A stretch of DNA of 64,000 bases, taken from assembly GCA_024509875.1 (NCBI GenBank), contig JAMPIV010018780.1:999058-1063057 (forward strand), given 5' to 3'. The first letter of the stretch is position 1, and each line of letters starts with the position of its first letter. A program made the position numbers and the translations under genes. Below are positions 1 through 13,200 of this stretch, piece by piece. Origin of the DNA: Oreohelix idahoensis (taxonomy: Eukaryota > Mollusca > Gastropoda > Stylommatophora > Oreohelicidae). The notes beneath the pieces are model-generated. The model did no database searches. It saw only the letters and a list, made by a program, of their open reading frames with translations, and was not told the DNA's origin.

Positions 1-285
1 TAAGACTGCAAGAAGAATGAAGGCCAAGAAGCAACTGGAAAGACAGAGTATAAATACAAGTAAAACACCTGGATAGACCATGTCTGTGGCTAATGCAACC
101 ATTTTCTGTGTGAATATCCCAAGGGAGCCTGGTAGCTATGATTGACTTACCTATGTAATTTGTTTATTACATTTTGGAAAACACCATTGCAGTAAATCCT
201 TGTTGATGGACAAATAAGAAAAAAAAGGTGTTGAATGTTATTTTTTAATCAGTGTTTGTATATAGAAACAAATCTGGACAATGAG

Positions 286-552
286 AGGGGATCTCGTTAC
301 ACACCCATTGAGGCATATTGGGAATATGATTTTCGGCGCCCATATTTTCTTGACCATCGGCAGACTAGGGATGATGTGTTCAGCATCATGCCAGCAGCCT
401 TAACCTTCCCAAAGTTGCTCTGCTGCCCAATTCATGAGGCTGGGTCGACCCCAGAGCTGTTTGGGGTTTAAAAAATCTCACCTCATCTGGGGGCCGAACC
501 ATGGACCACCGAGCTAGGACGCCAGTGCACTAACCACTGAGCTACTGCAGCT
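286..552 (-). repeat. tRNA-derived SINE with 17-bp target duplication
   Basis: Read on the - strand, the head carries an A-box-like TAGCTCAGTGGTTAG and a B-box-like GGTTCGGCCCC, as expected for an internal Pol III promoter from a tRNA. The copy is flanked by CAAATCTGGAYAATGAG at 269-285 and 553-569 (16 of 17 bases equal). A fragment of the same head lies at 60001-60030. Confidence 0.8.
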
Positions 553-1125
553 CAAATCTGGATAATGAGCGAAGAAATAAGACATATCACTGGAGGTAAT
601 GATGTGGGATTTCTCAGAACAGATTTTAGAATCCTTTGATAGCAAAAACAGCAGGTGAAGAATGTAGTCGCTACAGTAAATAATAACTTCCTACATCTTC
701 ATCATACCAAATTGCTTTTGACACACTGAAGGAGTTGTCACAACTGAATGGACAGCTAATTATTGTAAGCATTGATCATTATTGTTTGTTCTTTCTTTTA
801 TTTTTATTTTATTTCTGTTTAGACTTGGTTGTCATACAAGTTTTGGATTATTAAATGTTTGGAAACACATTTTGGTCTAAATCAAATTAATTTACTTAAT
901 TAAAAATGTGTACAGGGTTTCAGACATATTGCTACCGTGGTTGCCTTAGGGATTACTATCTAATAGCAGCCATATGTTTAATGCATTTGTTCTTGATCTG
1001 TATTTATGTGCACAATATGGTATGGGGAGGGGGGAGATATTGAATCTTCTTACAGTCTTCAATTGCATAATTTGTATTTGGTCAAACATCTTAATAAAGC
1101 TTGACACTGTCTCTTTTTCTTTCAG

Positions 1126-1240
1126 TGTCAAAAGTCGACTGCACAGCAAAGAAGGCATCAGTTGCACTGAGTTTCTGTATCAAGTATTTCAAGCTTATGA
1201 CTGGTTACATTTGTTTGAGAAATACAACTGTAGCTTACAG
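1126..1240 (+). CDS. YARS2: YARS2 exon, end of catalytic core
   Basis: Preceded by a pyrimidine-rich acceptor (TTTTTCTTTCAG) and followed by a GTGATT donor. The first base completes a codon begun in an upstream exon outside the window. It encodes a stretch containing [18 protein letters not shown], equivalent to the helix and strand that line the tyrosine and tRNA side of the Rossmann core in mitochondrial TyrRS. It ends in phase 0. Confidence 0.9.
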
Positions 1241-4200
1241 GTGATTCATTCTCTTCTCTGCTTTACAATGAAAGCACCAACAGTAGTTGCTTAATAGGCA
1301 GGTTATGTCAGCATTCAAGCGATGAATGTAAACAAAGATGACAGAAAGAAACAAACGCATGTCCAGGGACAGGAAACACTGACTTTATTTCAGCAAATTT
1401 ACCTTGTTATAATTTTATATCATTGCTTTTGAATGAAGCTAGCAAATTCATCATGTAAAACAGGCTGCTGTGGAAGTAAATACATCTTGTGCTCTTGCAG
1501 TGATGGTAACTGTTGCAGCATCATGTTTACATTGCTTCATATGATATCAAAAGCAGTTGTCCTATGCTTTCTTTATCTCATGAGATACAACTGGCAACTA
1601 CACAAGTAATATCTGACTCAAGCACTCAAACTTCACAGTACTACTGGGAACTACACAAGTAATATCTGACTCAAGCACTCAAACTTCACAGTACTACTGG
1701 GAACTACACAAGTAATATCTGACTCAAGCACTCAAACTTCACTGTACTACTGGGAACTACACAAGCAGTATCTGACTCAAGCACTCAAACTTCACAGTAC
1801 AACTGGGAACCACACAAGTAATATCTGACTCAATCAGTCAAACCTCACAGTACAACTGGGAACCACACAAGTAATATCTGACTCAAGCACTCAAACATCA
1901 CAGTACTACTGAGAACCACACAAGTAATATCTGACTCAAGCACTCAAACTTCACAGTACTACTGGGAACCACACAAGTAATATCTGACTCAAGCACTCAA
2001 ACTTCACTGTACTACTGGGAACCACACAAGTAATATCTGACTCAAGCACTCAAACTTCACAGTATAGCAATACACTTGTATCTGCAGTGGCATCTGACAT
2101 TCCAAAAATCATTATCGTGCATTCAACAGTCATATTTATATTTATCTGAATTGGAAATGAGTACATTATTAAGTATATCCACATTGAGGAAACCTGTTGA
2201 TAGCCTTACAAGGCAGTCCATGTTCTGGAATCCCCAGGGTAAGAGGGGCAGGCTGAAGAGGGAACTGGAGACAGACAGGAAACTAAAGATGAAGACATGG
2301 AAAGACTTGCCCTCATGGCATGCAAGGAGGACTTGGCATGTGCTTGTTGAAAGCCTATATTCCTTGAGAAGTTAAAGGGGATTGATTGATTGATTAAGCA
2401 TATGACCTGTCAGGCTGCACTCATTGTAGTTCCCAGGTGTTTCTGAGGAGACGGAAAGAATGAGGAACACTACACCCAACATGTATGTCATAGGAAGCAG
2501 CTAAGATCTAGCATCTCTTGTGGGGATTTTCTCCTCTGGATATAATTTTACTTCATGTGATCATTTTCTGAATGCTTCATTATATGATCAGTCTGGTTGC
2601 CTGTATGGTGCTCTGTGGATCTCAGTACTGTTTTATATATTCTTTTATGTGAAACTATCTGTTCCTGTAATGGGTTGATTTGTTGCACATAGATTTGGTG
2701 TTGTTTTTCAGGACCATCTTCAATGCCCACGGACAACTCCATAGTGCTTCGATCTCCTCCTTTAGATCACACAAGGAGGATCTCAGCACAGTGCACGAAC
2801 TCCATAGCACCAACGAGGATCCCATTAGTTACACATAATTTTGCAGATTTCTCCAATTTAACTTGTTTTCTTAGTCCCATGACCCCTTCATAACCCTTGT
2901 TATCATTTTCTATCATTGCTTTTTTATGGAGCTAGCAACTTCATCAAGTAAAACAGGTTGCTACAGAAGCCTATACTTTTTGTGCTCTTGTAGTGATGGT
3001 TTCTATTGCAGCATCTATTTAGCATTGCTTTTTATGATATAACTTTATAATCAGTTGTCCTATTCTTTCTAATTGTTTTTTCTCAAAAGGTTCTATTGGG
3101 AACCACATGAGTAATATCTAAGCTGTCACTATGTTTTTTTTGTTTTTTTTCTGGGAGGAACGAGTGTCTGGATTACGACTGTTGGGATTATGACCCATGT
3201 CCCTGATGTACATTGTCCTGGCTTTAGCAGTATCCCCATTTTCTATGATAACTATTGTAATGGTTTTTAGTGCTTCTGTCTCTATTTGAAATTGCTTGAA
3301 AAATTACTAGTGGCTACTGTAATATTGATTTCTTGTCCATTCTCTAGTTGATAAATTGACTTATCTACTGCAATTATAATAATAATAATAGTCACTTCAG
3401 TCGTAACTGACTATGGGAATGCGCCCTGAGGTGACAGCCCTCAGCTGTTTTTTTCCTGATGTTCCTTTCGACGTTTTCTCCTCTGTTCTGCTTGCCTTGA
3501 GAGCTTCTTTTCACCCATTCTGAGGCTGTGCCCTTGAGAGCATCACCAATTGATGCAATCGGCAGCTTCATCCTCCCAGGTTGCTGCATTTATGTCCAGT
3601 GCCCTCATGTCTCTCTTGCACACATCTTCGAATCTCAGCTGAGGTCGCCCAACTCTTCTTTTGCCATCTGCCAGTTGTCCGTAGAAGATATCTTTCAGGG
3701 TGCGACCATCTTCCAAGCGGCAGACATGGCAGTGCCAGCCCCACTGTCAAAAGTAGCACCTGGCGCCAAGCCCTATACCAATTGGGCAAGATGCTTATAA
3801 CCGGTAACTGCAACTTTCTGCGTTGGGACGACACCTAGAGGGTGAAGCTAGAGTGTCCTCTCCAAGGCACATCTTGGGCACAGTTATATGGAGATCAAGC
3901 TGTTGTCCATGCAGCATGTTCCTTCTCTTCACGCAGCTGGTAGGTTCAAAGGAACGGCAGTAGCCAATATACTAACCGAAGCCTTTCCAGTAAACGGATA
4001 TTCCCACTATGCAGCAGTGGTTTGAATTCAGAGTTTTTACCTTCTCTTAGATAGGCTACCAACCAAGGCTCACGATCCCTATCTGGCCGAAGCTGCTGGC
4101 TTTAAGGCGCCAGTGACTTGCTTTGCCCCTTCTTCCATCAGTGGAAATAGTTCCACCAGGCTCATATTGACAACTGACAATGTGGAAACCATAGAGGCAT

Positions 4201-7200
4201 ATCCCTTCTCAGTGTCCCTGGTAAAATCTACTCTAGAATCCTGGAGCAGATACTCAGACGCCTAGCTGAGCCACAAATGGATGAGGTCCAATGTGGCTTC
4301 TGAGCAAACTGAAGTACTCAAGACCTAATCTTCACACTCAGACAGCTGAGTGAAAAGGCCCTTGAGTATAAGAGTAAGATCCATCTTTGTTTCTTAGATC
4401 TGGAAAAGGCGTTTGACAAGGTCCCCTGGAGTAAACTTTGGGACTGTTTGGCAAAGAAGAACATTCCAGGACCTCTGATTCATGCTAAACAGAGCTTCTA
4501 CAAACCTTGCAGAAATTATGTGAGGACAGCAAACCCTAAGTCAGAAGAGTTCAGGACCACCACTGGTGTAAGACAAGGTGATATCCTGTCACCTTATCTT
4601 TTCATACTCCTCATGGACGATGTCATCAAGGCATGTAAGGAGAGGACAAGAAAGTATTCATTGGGGCACTGGAAGATGAGACAGGTCTGTATTTCAGAGC
4701 TGACATTTGCAGATGAGGTTGCCCTGATTGCTATATCAGAGGCACATCTTCAATCCAATCTGCATGTCTGGAAGGAAGAGCTGGAGAAGAGAGGGATGGT
4801 CATAAGCAGCTCTAAAACAAAAACCATGGTGATATCATGAGAGGATTAAGCATCAGATTAAGCTGGAGAACAGGTCCTGGAGCAGGTCAGTCAGTCTAAA
4901 TACCTCAGAGCCGTCATAGACCAGAAGGGAGGCATCAAAGAAGAGTTGGCTACCCGAAGAGCAGCAGCTGGGAGACTTTTTCAGGCCATAAATCAAGGAT
5001 TCCTCAGCAAAAGAGAAGTTGCTAAGAGATGAAGATGGCTGTATACCGCTCCACCTATGTCCCAGTCTTGACATATGAATGCAAGTCATGGGAAATGACT
5101 ACAACCCCCAACGGCCAGATCCTAACCTCAGAAATGAGGTATCTGAGGAAGGTGATTGAAGTAACAAGAAGAGACATGGTCCTCAACCAGACCCCATACG
5201 TCAAGGCCTAAAAACCCAACCCCTGCAGACCCAAGTAGAACAGTTCCAACTAAGATGGTTTGGCCATGTCTGCAGAATGAGAGAAGATCGGCTACCACGA
5301 CAAGCATGGGAAGCTAAGAGCCAGGGATCCAGACCTCCAGGATGACCCAGAGTCTGCTGGGAGGACAACATTAGACAATCTTTGAAGGATAGAGGACTAG
5401 AATGGAACCAGGCCAGAAGGAAGACAGCCGATAGGATAGTCTGGCGCTCTCTCTTCCAAACCTCTACACCTCATGGTAGAAGAGGAACGACAAAGTAAGT
5501 AGTAAGTCAAATTGGCGCCAGTGACTTGCCTTTGTCCCTTCTTCCATCAGTGGAAACAGTTCTGCTGGGCTCAAATTGAGCCACACATAAAGGCCAGGAG
5601 CTGATCTTGTTTGTCAGAGCCTGTTTGAGGCACGTGCCATAGAAGCATTTATCTACAGTGAGAGCTTATCCTCACTACAATGTCCCGGTTATGACATACA
5701 TCACTACACACCACAATAACATTTATAGAATGTGTGATTCCTGTATACACACATTGGGATCCTCACCACTACTACAGAGTTCATGCATTCTGCTGAGATC
5801 CTCCTTGTGTGATCTAAGGGAGGAGATTGGAGAACTTATGGAGTTGTCCGTGTGCAAGGAAGATGTTTCTTAACAAACCAACCAACCATTACAAAAGCTA
5901 AATGGTGTTACAAATGTGAAGTCACAGTCTTTGGACTGTATTGCAGTTTGTTCTCCCACTGTCATGTCTCTTTGTATTATTGCTTTTATTTTCTGAAATC
6001 TTCATACCTGAACAATCATTGTTTGCTGTTCTCATAGTGTACCCATTATACTCTGTATGTTTGTGAACAGGTGGGAGGCAATGATCAGATAGGCAACATA
6101 TCAGCAGGATTTGATCTTATACACAAAGTCAGTAAAAAGTGTGTCTTTGGTAGGTAATTTGTGTGCTGATTGTTATGTTCAGGTGTAAGAAAAAACAGCT
6201 GTCAGTTATAAATTATTTTTGCCCTGGGAGTCTCTGAGGAGACAGACAGAATAGGACTACCGCTACCCCAGGCCTGTTGTAAGAGGTGACTAGTATGTTG
6301 TAAGAGGTGACTAGTATGTTGTAAGAGGTGACTAGTATGTTGTAAGAGGTGACTAGTATGAGGTTGTGCATGGGACTGGCAACTTCATCATGTTAAACAA
6401 ATTTCTACAGAAACAGCTGCTGTCAAAGCACATGAATGCTTTGAAGCAGGCTTCCTGCAAGAGGACTAGTTACAATATTGGCTCCAAGCTTCATAAGGAG
6501 CTAAAAGGCAAAAGAAGAGTTAATTAATTAATGTTAGTCTTTTATTTGTCAAGTATGAGATGTGCCTCATTTTGGAGTTCATTAATTAAGTCTTTTATTT
6601 GTCAAATATGAGATGTGCCTCATTTTGGAGTTCATTAATTAAGTCTTTTATTTGTCAAGTATGAGATTTGCCTCATTTTGGAGTTCATTAATTAAGTCTT
6701 TTATTTGTCAAGTATGAGATTTGCCTCATTTTGGAGTTCATTAATTAAGTCTTTTATTTGTCAAGTATGAGATTTGCCTCATTTTGGAGTTCATTAATTA
6801 AGTCTTTTATTTGTCAAGTATGAGATTTGCCTCATTTTGGTTTGCGATGCACCATTCACCTTAACTGTCATCTGAAATTGGGCATGATAGAGAACTGCAT
6901 ATCTTTTTAACAAGTAATGCAGTAACAAAATTCTTCTGTATTTTTAAGTCCAGGTAATGACGATGAATCACTCCAGTAGATCCTGAGGCACGATATTGAA
7001 GAACAAAGAATAAGACCACTGCACCCTACCAAGTATATCTTAAAAGGCAACTAAGGAGAGTTGTCTATGAAGCGTTGTGTAAAATAAATTGCTTCAGAAT
7101 CCACCATTGCCAGAACACATACATTGATTTGATGCAAACCTAATAAGTGACTAACTATAATGGTGGCCTCTTGCATCGTGAGGAGTCGGTAGAAATGGAA

Positions 7201-10200
7201 AAGATATTGAATGCTTGATTTATTGTGTAAATCATCACAAAGTTTATCTGACTGTGCTTAATAAAAAAAGGTACCAGATTTTCATGTTTTGACTCTCTTA
7301 ATTTTTTCCCCCCCCTAAGGTTTATTAGTTCCACTGATTTTATCCCCTGCGGGTGAGAAACTTGGTAAATCTGCTGGTAATTCCATGTGGCTCAACCCAT
7401 CAAAAACTTCACCATATGAACTCTACCAGGTGGGCACACTATTATCAGCACTTTACTAACTTAAATTTGAACTTACATGAGCCAGCTGTGTACCCAAGCC
7501 ATAATTTGTCTTGGACAATCTGGAGATTAACAGCTTCATCTATTTTCTTGGCTTTTATCATACTCTGTGTTTCTGTGATCACGCTTATCAGTTGGCAACC
7601 TATGAATCACAGGCAGAGTTTCACAGGCTGTTGCAATTTTTCTTGTGGTGCTCCAACCCAGTACAGGCTTGTATCCTTTTAATCTAAATTGTCAGGGACA
7701 GCTGTGTTTCAGACACCAGATTTTGTTTTGGTTTCCAGATGCCATCGAAACCACATTAAAAAAGTCGCCCAAAATGAGGCCAAAAGTAGCCAAATGGCAC
7801 CTAAATAAAACTTTCAATTTTCAGAATATGTCGGTTTTCTGGTGTTTAGATAAAATGATACGGACCTGTACTGACAAAAACAATTAATTATTTTATTAAA
7901 GTGAAAAACATTGATATTTCACTCTCCAGTACAGAATATATAGCTCTGGTGAGTTTACTTTGTCATAACCGAAAAGCATGTATCAGTCTTTCACTAAGAT
8001 TTTGTTGGGTTTTGATGAATACCCGTGAGACTACTCAGTTACTTATATATTTACTTGCAGAATTGAGGCACAGTTTGAAGTAACCTGAGAACTAGCAGGG
8101 CATTTATGGTTTAAAAGGACCACGACTGCGAGTGGAATTTTTTTTAAAAACTGAATGAAACTTTGAAAAGCATTAAATTGGAAAGAGCTTTGTATGTGAC
8201 CACTGAAATTGTATTGTGCAGCAGTGTTATGAAATGTGAACCTGCCATAAATATTTTTTGGTTCAGCTGTAAATTTCATCAAGAAGGCACCCTGAGAACT
8301 TATTTAAGCATTAGTTATAAGGATTTACCATTTCTAACAAATATCAGGTTATACGTGATCTGAAAAATGTACATCAGATCATCTCAAAAGTGCAGTAAAT
8401 GTATGAAATTGCACCTTTTAAAAAAAATATTTTTAATTGGACAATGAAATGTTACAAAAGTCATGCATCTATTTATTTTTTGTTGTCTTCTAGTATTTCT
8501 TCAACATGCCAGACTCAGTAGTGGAAAGATACCTGAAGTTGTTTACATTTCTGTCTCTAGAGGAAATTGAAACCATTATGGAAGAACAGAATGTAAGCTA
8601 TCCTGTGCTGTTACACTAGAATTGGTAATGCAATCTTTTAAGGATAGACATAATCCATAGTCTCATTTTTCAGCTAACAATAAAGCGTATTCATAAAGCA
8701 TAGGTGATTGTGTCTCTCCACAGATCTCGATCATGTATTTCCTGTGTCAGTTCTGTTGTTTACTTCTTCCCATGTCCATTATCTTTTCCGTCTCTTCCTC
8801 TGCTCTTCTTGTTTATCCCATTGTCACATTTACAAGTTCTCCTCTTCTAGTCATCATGGGTCCAGTGAAGATTGATTACCTTATCCTTATCTTTGTGATT
8901 GTATTTCTTTGTTCATTAGTTTATCTTAAGCTTTCTGTGAGAGACCATATTCTTCTGAGAGAACACATTTCTGTTGCCTCTGGCTTTCAGATGTTGGAGC
9001 GCACGTTTAATCATTTTTACTTCTCTTAATCTTCCTCTCAGTAACATACATTTAATAATGTTTACTTCTTTTGGTCTTCCTCTAAGTTTGACCTATAGAA
9101 CTCTGACGTTCTTTTGTAGCTTCTGAATGTTCATCTTTGACACGAGTTGGATTTAAGTTAGAGTTATGTCCAAGTGTAGGACAAGACCCTAGTGTGAGAA
9201 AAGACTAAGATAATAGATTAATTATGAGAAATGACAGTGAATGTAGTAAGGTGAGTCTATTGGCCCGAGGAGGATAACCGAAATTAAATCTTCCTCGCCA
9301 AATCGTGACTAAAGAAATGCTATAAACTCACCACCTCTGGCTACCTTTAACAGACTAAAGGAGATAAGGTTAAACTAACACTACAGACACCACTGTACAG
9401 ACAACAGTTAAGGACTATACAGTGAAGAAGCTGATCCAGTGAACATTAAATAAGTTTATTATACAAATCAACAGAATTTATATAACATAGTAACAAACAA
9501 AGAAAAGCATATATCGTGCCAGGTTGCACCGACCTGGAAAACAAAGAAAATCAATTTGATTATAAGCACACCAAATTAAAAAAACTCCAACCACTTTCAC
9601 TCCTTCATACACCCTGCTGGGGACAAAATTAAAAAAAATGATAAGTGATCTTAACTACAGTCTAATTTGGTGGGGCGTCAACTAAAGCCACGCTCTATAA
9701 ATTACTATTTCTAATGTCAAGGTTCTGCTGGTACTGCCGAAGACTATCTGCACAGTAGCTAACTCTGTCAGCGTTATACGCCACTAAGTCACACTCTGCA
9801 CTGCTACTTAATAGACTTTTTCTAACTCTAAGGCTCAGAGGCTACCCTCTAAGAATAATATGAGACTCTGCAGGTCCCTGATCGAATTTTCGCCATCTCT
9901 CCACTTCTGCCTTGTTGCTCTCGTTTCATTTCAGCAACCGGGAAATGATATCCCTTTCTTCCTGGTTCTGACTTGTACTTCTGATGACTAGGCACTTGCC
10001 GTAGACTGTAGAGGCTTCTCTATTTGGCGAAAAGAAAGCTGATTCTCCCTTGCTATGTTACCCCTCATTTGGGTTTAGGCCCTTCGGTATTAATTTTGAC
10101 CGAGGCTAAAAAAAAAAAAGACACACCAACCCGCTTGCTTGGGTTCGATGGGTGTGTATATGAGCTTAGAGCTCCGGGTCTTAAGAAAACCCTTTTCACT

Positions 10201-13200
10201 GAAGACTGCGTCGCTGTCTCGACCTGCTCTTCCTCGCTCCCTCTCTCTGGGGCCCACAATACTCAGAGCCGATACCCACCGCGGTACAAGCTCTTACGCC
10301 TCTGGCGCTTCCTCGACGTTTTCTCTCTTGAGAAGACTGGCTACCTTTGCCAGCTGTCAGGAACAAGATTTATTGGCAACTCCCGCTCTTCGGGCCGTGA
10401 CCACTGCAAATATTGCGTTCCTTCAGCGTTAGAAGCCGACAATATGCTTGGATACACGACCCGGGCTTTCTGCATACTAAGAGACCCTAAACTGAAAAAC
10501 GCGTTATTTATTTTAGATTTAACCACGCGGACCCCCGACCTACTTGAGGCAAGGCGTCTCCCTACAACCAATAGAATTAAAGATACTCTAAAATTTTCCA
10601 TGCGCTCATCTCTAAATTTAGAACCAGTGTATTCGTGCTTACTTTAAATGCGCGCGTATTTCCGGCTACGTAACGTTACCTAACGTCGTCCGCTAGCGTG
10701 AGCAGAAAGTTGGACGTTACCTGGGTAGGGGTCATCTCCCCTTCCCCACGAAAAATGACCGCGATAAATTTAACAACGCAAAAAAAATGGAATTTCAAGA
10801 TCGCGATAATTAGAAAAAGGCCGACTGGTGCCATTCAGTACTAACCTACATTAATCCCTATAGAAAAAAACCCGCAATTACTTTACCTACAGAAAAAAAT
10901 CTAAACACCCCTATTATTCAGAGAGAAAAAGAATACTTCCCAATCTTTAATAGAGGGAAGACAAAAATGGCAAACTCAAAATGGGGCCTATTGAAGACTA
11001 AATCACAGTAACTCCGTCACATTACCCCACCCTTCGAGGTCGGAGCCTGCCGATCTAATTTACTGTGGTCTTGGTGTTCAGATTGGTCCCTATCTATGTC
11101 TCCCGAGCTGTCTTTGAGTCGCTCTGCAACTGGCAGGCGGCTGGGCCAATCACCCAAACCATACCTCCTTCCCGTGTGCACCTGGCCTTGTTTACTTAAT
11201 TTTCTCCTCCAGGGTTTCTTCCTGATAAGTGTCCTTGGCCTTGGTGGAGTACAGCTACCGCACAACTCCCTGACCACTGAACAGGTAATTAGCGGGTTAC
11301 GTGCTGTCCGACAAAGACTATCCGCTGGGTGTTTACGTTTATATGGCCTGTACCTAGCTGATCTGAGGTACCTGCGGCTGACTGTAATGTCCCACGAGCG
11401 AGAATCACTGTTCCAAAATTGGAAAAGTTTGTTGGCCCAAGAAACGCGCACCTGTTTCTTCTTCTTCCTCTCCATAACTACTCCCATGCTCCGGTGGGAG
11501 AGTCGATCTCTCTTCAGACCTGTGCCCTCCAATGGCGGGTCTGGAACTTCCCTTGCCTTGTCCGGCGCAATGCTGGCTTGGTCAACTGACATGACCGAAT
11601 TGCTATGTAGAGGCCTGGCGATGGCGACTACCTTGCTGCTCATCAGCGGGTTTGAAACCGCTGGTACCTTAAAATGAAGATGAGAACTCTCGTGTACCTC
11701 TGACATCGAGTTTCCAATCTCTTGCTGGGTTTCTACCGAATCCTCACTGACCCCAGCAGCTTCTATCTTTGGGAAAAGATAGGTAATATCTGCCCCTGGC
11801 AGTGGTTCTGTACTTGCTCTTCCCCTACCAATATGAAGCGGGACAGAGCTCTCCAAAGTAGCTCCTTGCAAATGCGTAAGGCCGCTTTTCTCACTCTTTT
11901 CTGGCCTGAAAAGTTGGTGAGATGAAACTGTAGCCCACGGGAGCTCTCCGTCTAACACCCTGGTTCTACCTTCAACCTTGCCCTCCCCTGTGAGAGTTAC
12001 TGGCGTCAGTTGGAATGTGTCCTGCAGTGACACTTGACGGTTTAAGATCCCGTTTGATCGCGGAGAATCTGAGATAAAGCTCTCAGTGACTTGTTCTACT
12101 GTTCCTTGAATACAGTTCTTGTCAGTATGTCCCTCTCCTGAAGGAGCTAATACCATCGGGGGCCTAATTCCCGACGACAAAGAATGTACTTCCACAATCA
12201 CCACTGTTTTGCCATTAGGCTGCACAGGGATGTCAGGCGAATGCGAATCTGCCTGTTGTTTTTCGCTGTCCCGCTGGGGAGCTGGCGAAACATGCCTTAT
12301 TAGGGATTCGAACCCTGCCCTCGACTTTCCGTGTCGAGTATATCGTGCTGTCTCACGAGCATGGGAGAATCGATAGCCATCCGATTTATGCTTGCTCGCG
12401 TTATTCCCCCTGTTATGCAGTTTCCACGCCTGGGATCGCTTCGTAATCTTTCCAGCGTTGTAAGGGCTGCTTTCCTTACTTAACCCCCTCCCTTGTTTGG
12501 GCTTCGGGTCCATTTCCAACGGAAAGTCCTTTTCCTGGAGTTGGGGCACAGTTTGAGCCGACAAGTTATCATTTAATGGCGCAAGATTTTCAGAGGGGTT
12601 GTCCTTTTCTAGTAGCTCCTTTTCCCTCTGTTGTCGTCTTCTTTCCGATTCCAGGTCCTGTTCCATCGCTTCGTCTACCAACTCTCGGATGAATGCTTCG
12701 CTGTCCCCAGCTTTTGCACAGGTCCATGCCAAGGCTAGACGATTGCCAAAGAAGTTGTCGACTTCATATTGCCTCTGCAGGCTTTCTGCATATTCCAGAA
12801 GGGGTGGAATTTCGCTATCACCGTACTCCATGAACTTAGCTACCTCAAGTGCAATCTTATGTACTTTATCGAGATCAGCCATGTTACCTGCAAATTCTGC
12901 CGTAAGCTCACAAATATAGAGACGTGAAGGCCCCATAACTTCCCGTTACCTACTAGGAATTAATCTCTCTATAACCGCTGTCCCAAAACCCGAACTCAGA
13001 CTAGCACCAGTCTGACTAATAACGACCTGAAAAATGTTATGCAGCTACTAAAAATTCCACCTTCCTGTTAAGAAAAAAAAATCAGTTAGCCATCAATTAC
13101 CTCTAAGTTCTATAACTAACCTATACCTACAATCCAACTGCCTGCAACCTGTGGAAAAACTTTCTGTGGAAAAACTTATAACTGGATCAGTTCTACTAGC

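Noticed and set aside
1..1125. Earlier YARS2 exons
   Set aside because: Looked for the segment encoding the core before SVKSRL and the HIGH-like motif; none is present, so these exons lie outside the window.
1596..2065. CRISPR-like array
   Set aside because: Units are directly adjacent with no spacers, and the DNA is eukaryotic. It is a minisatellite.
8733..9029. 98-codon membrane-like frame
   Set aside because: Hydrophobic translation of T-rich intron DNA; no signature and no splice-consistent neighbours.
10024..10647. 207-codon + strand frame (repeated in part at 14320-14832)
   Set aside because: It lies in the LTRs of an element oriented on the - strand, is duplicated only because the LTR is, and shows no protein-like signature.
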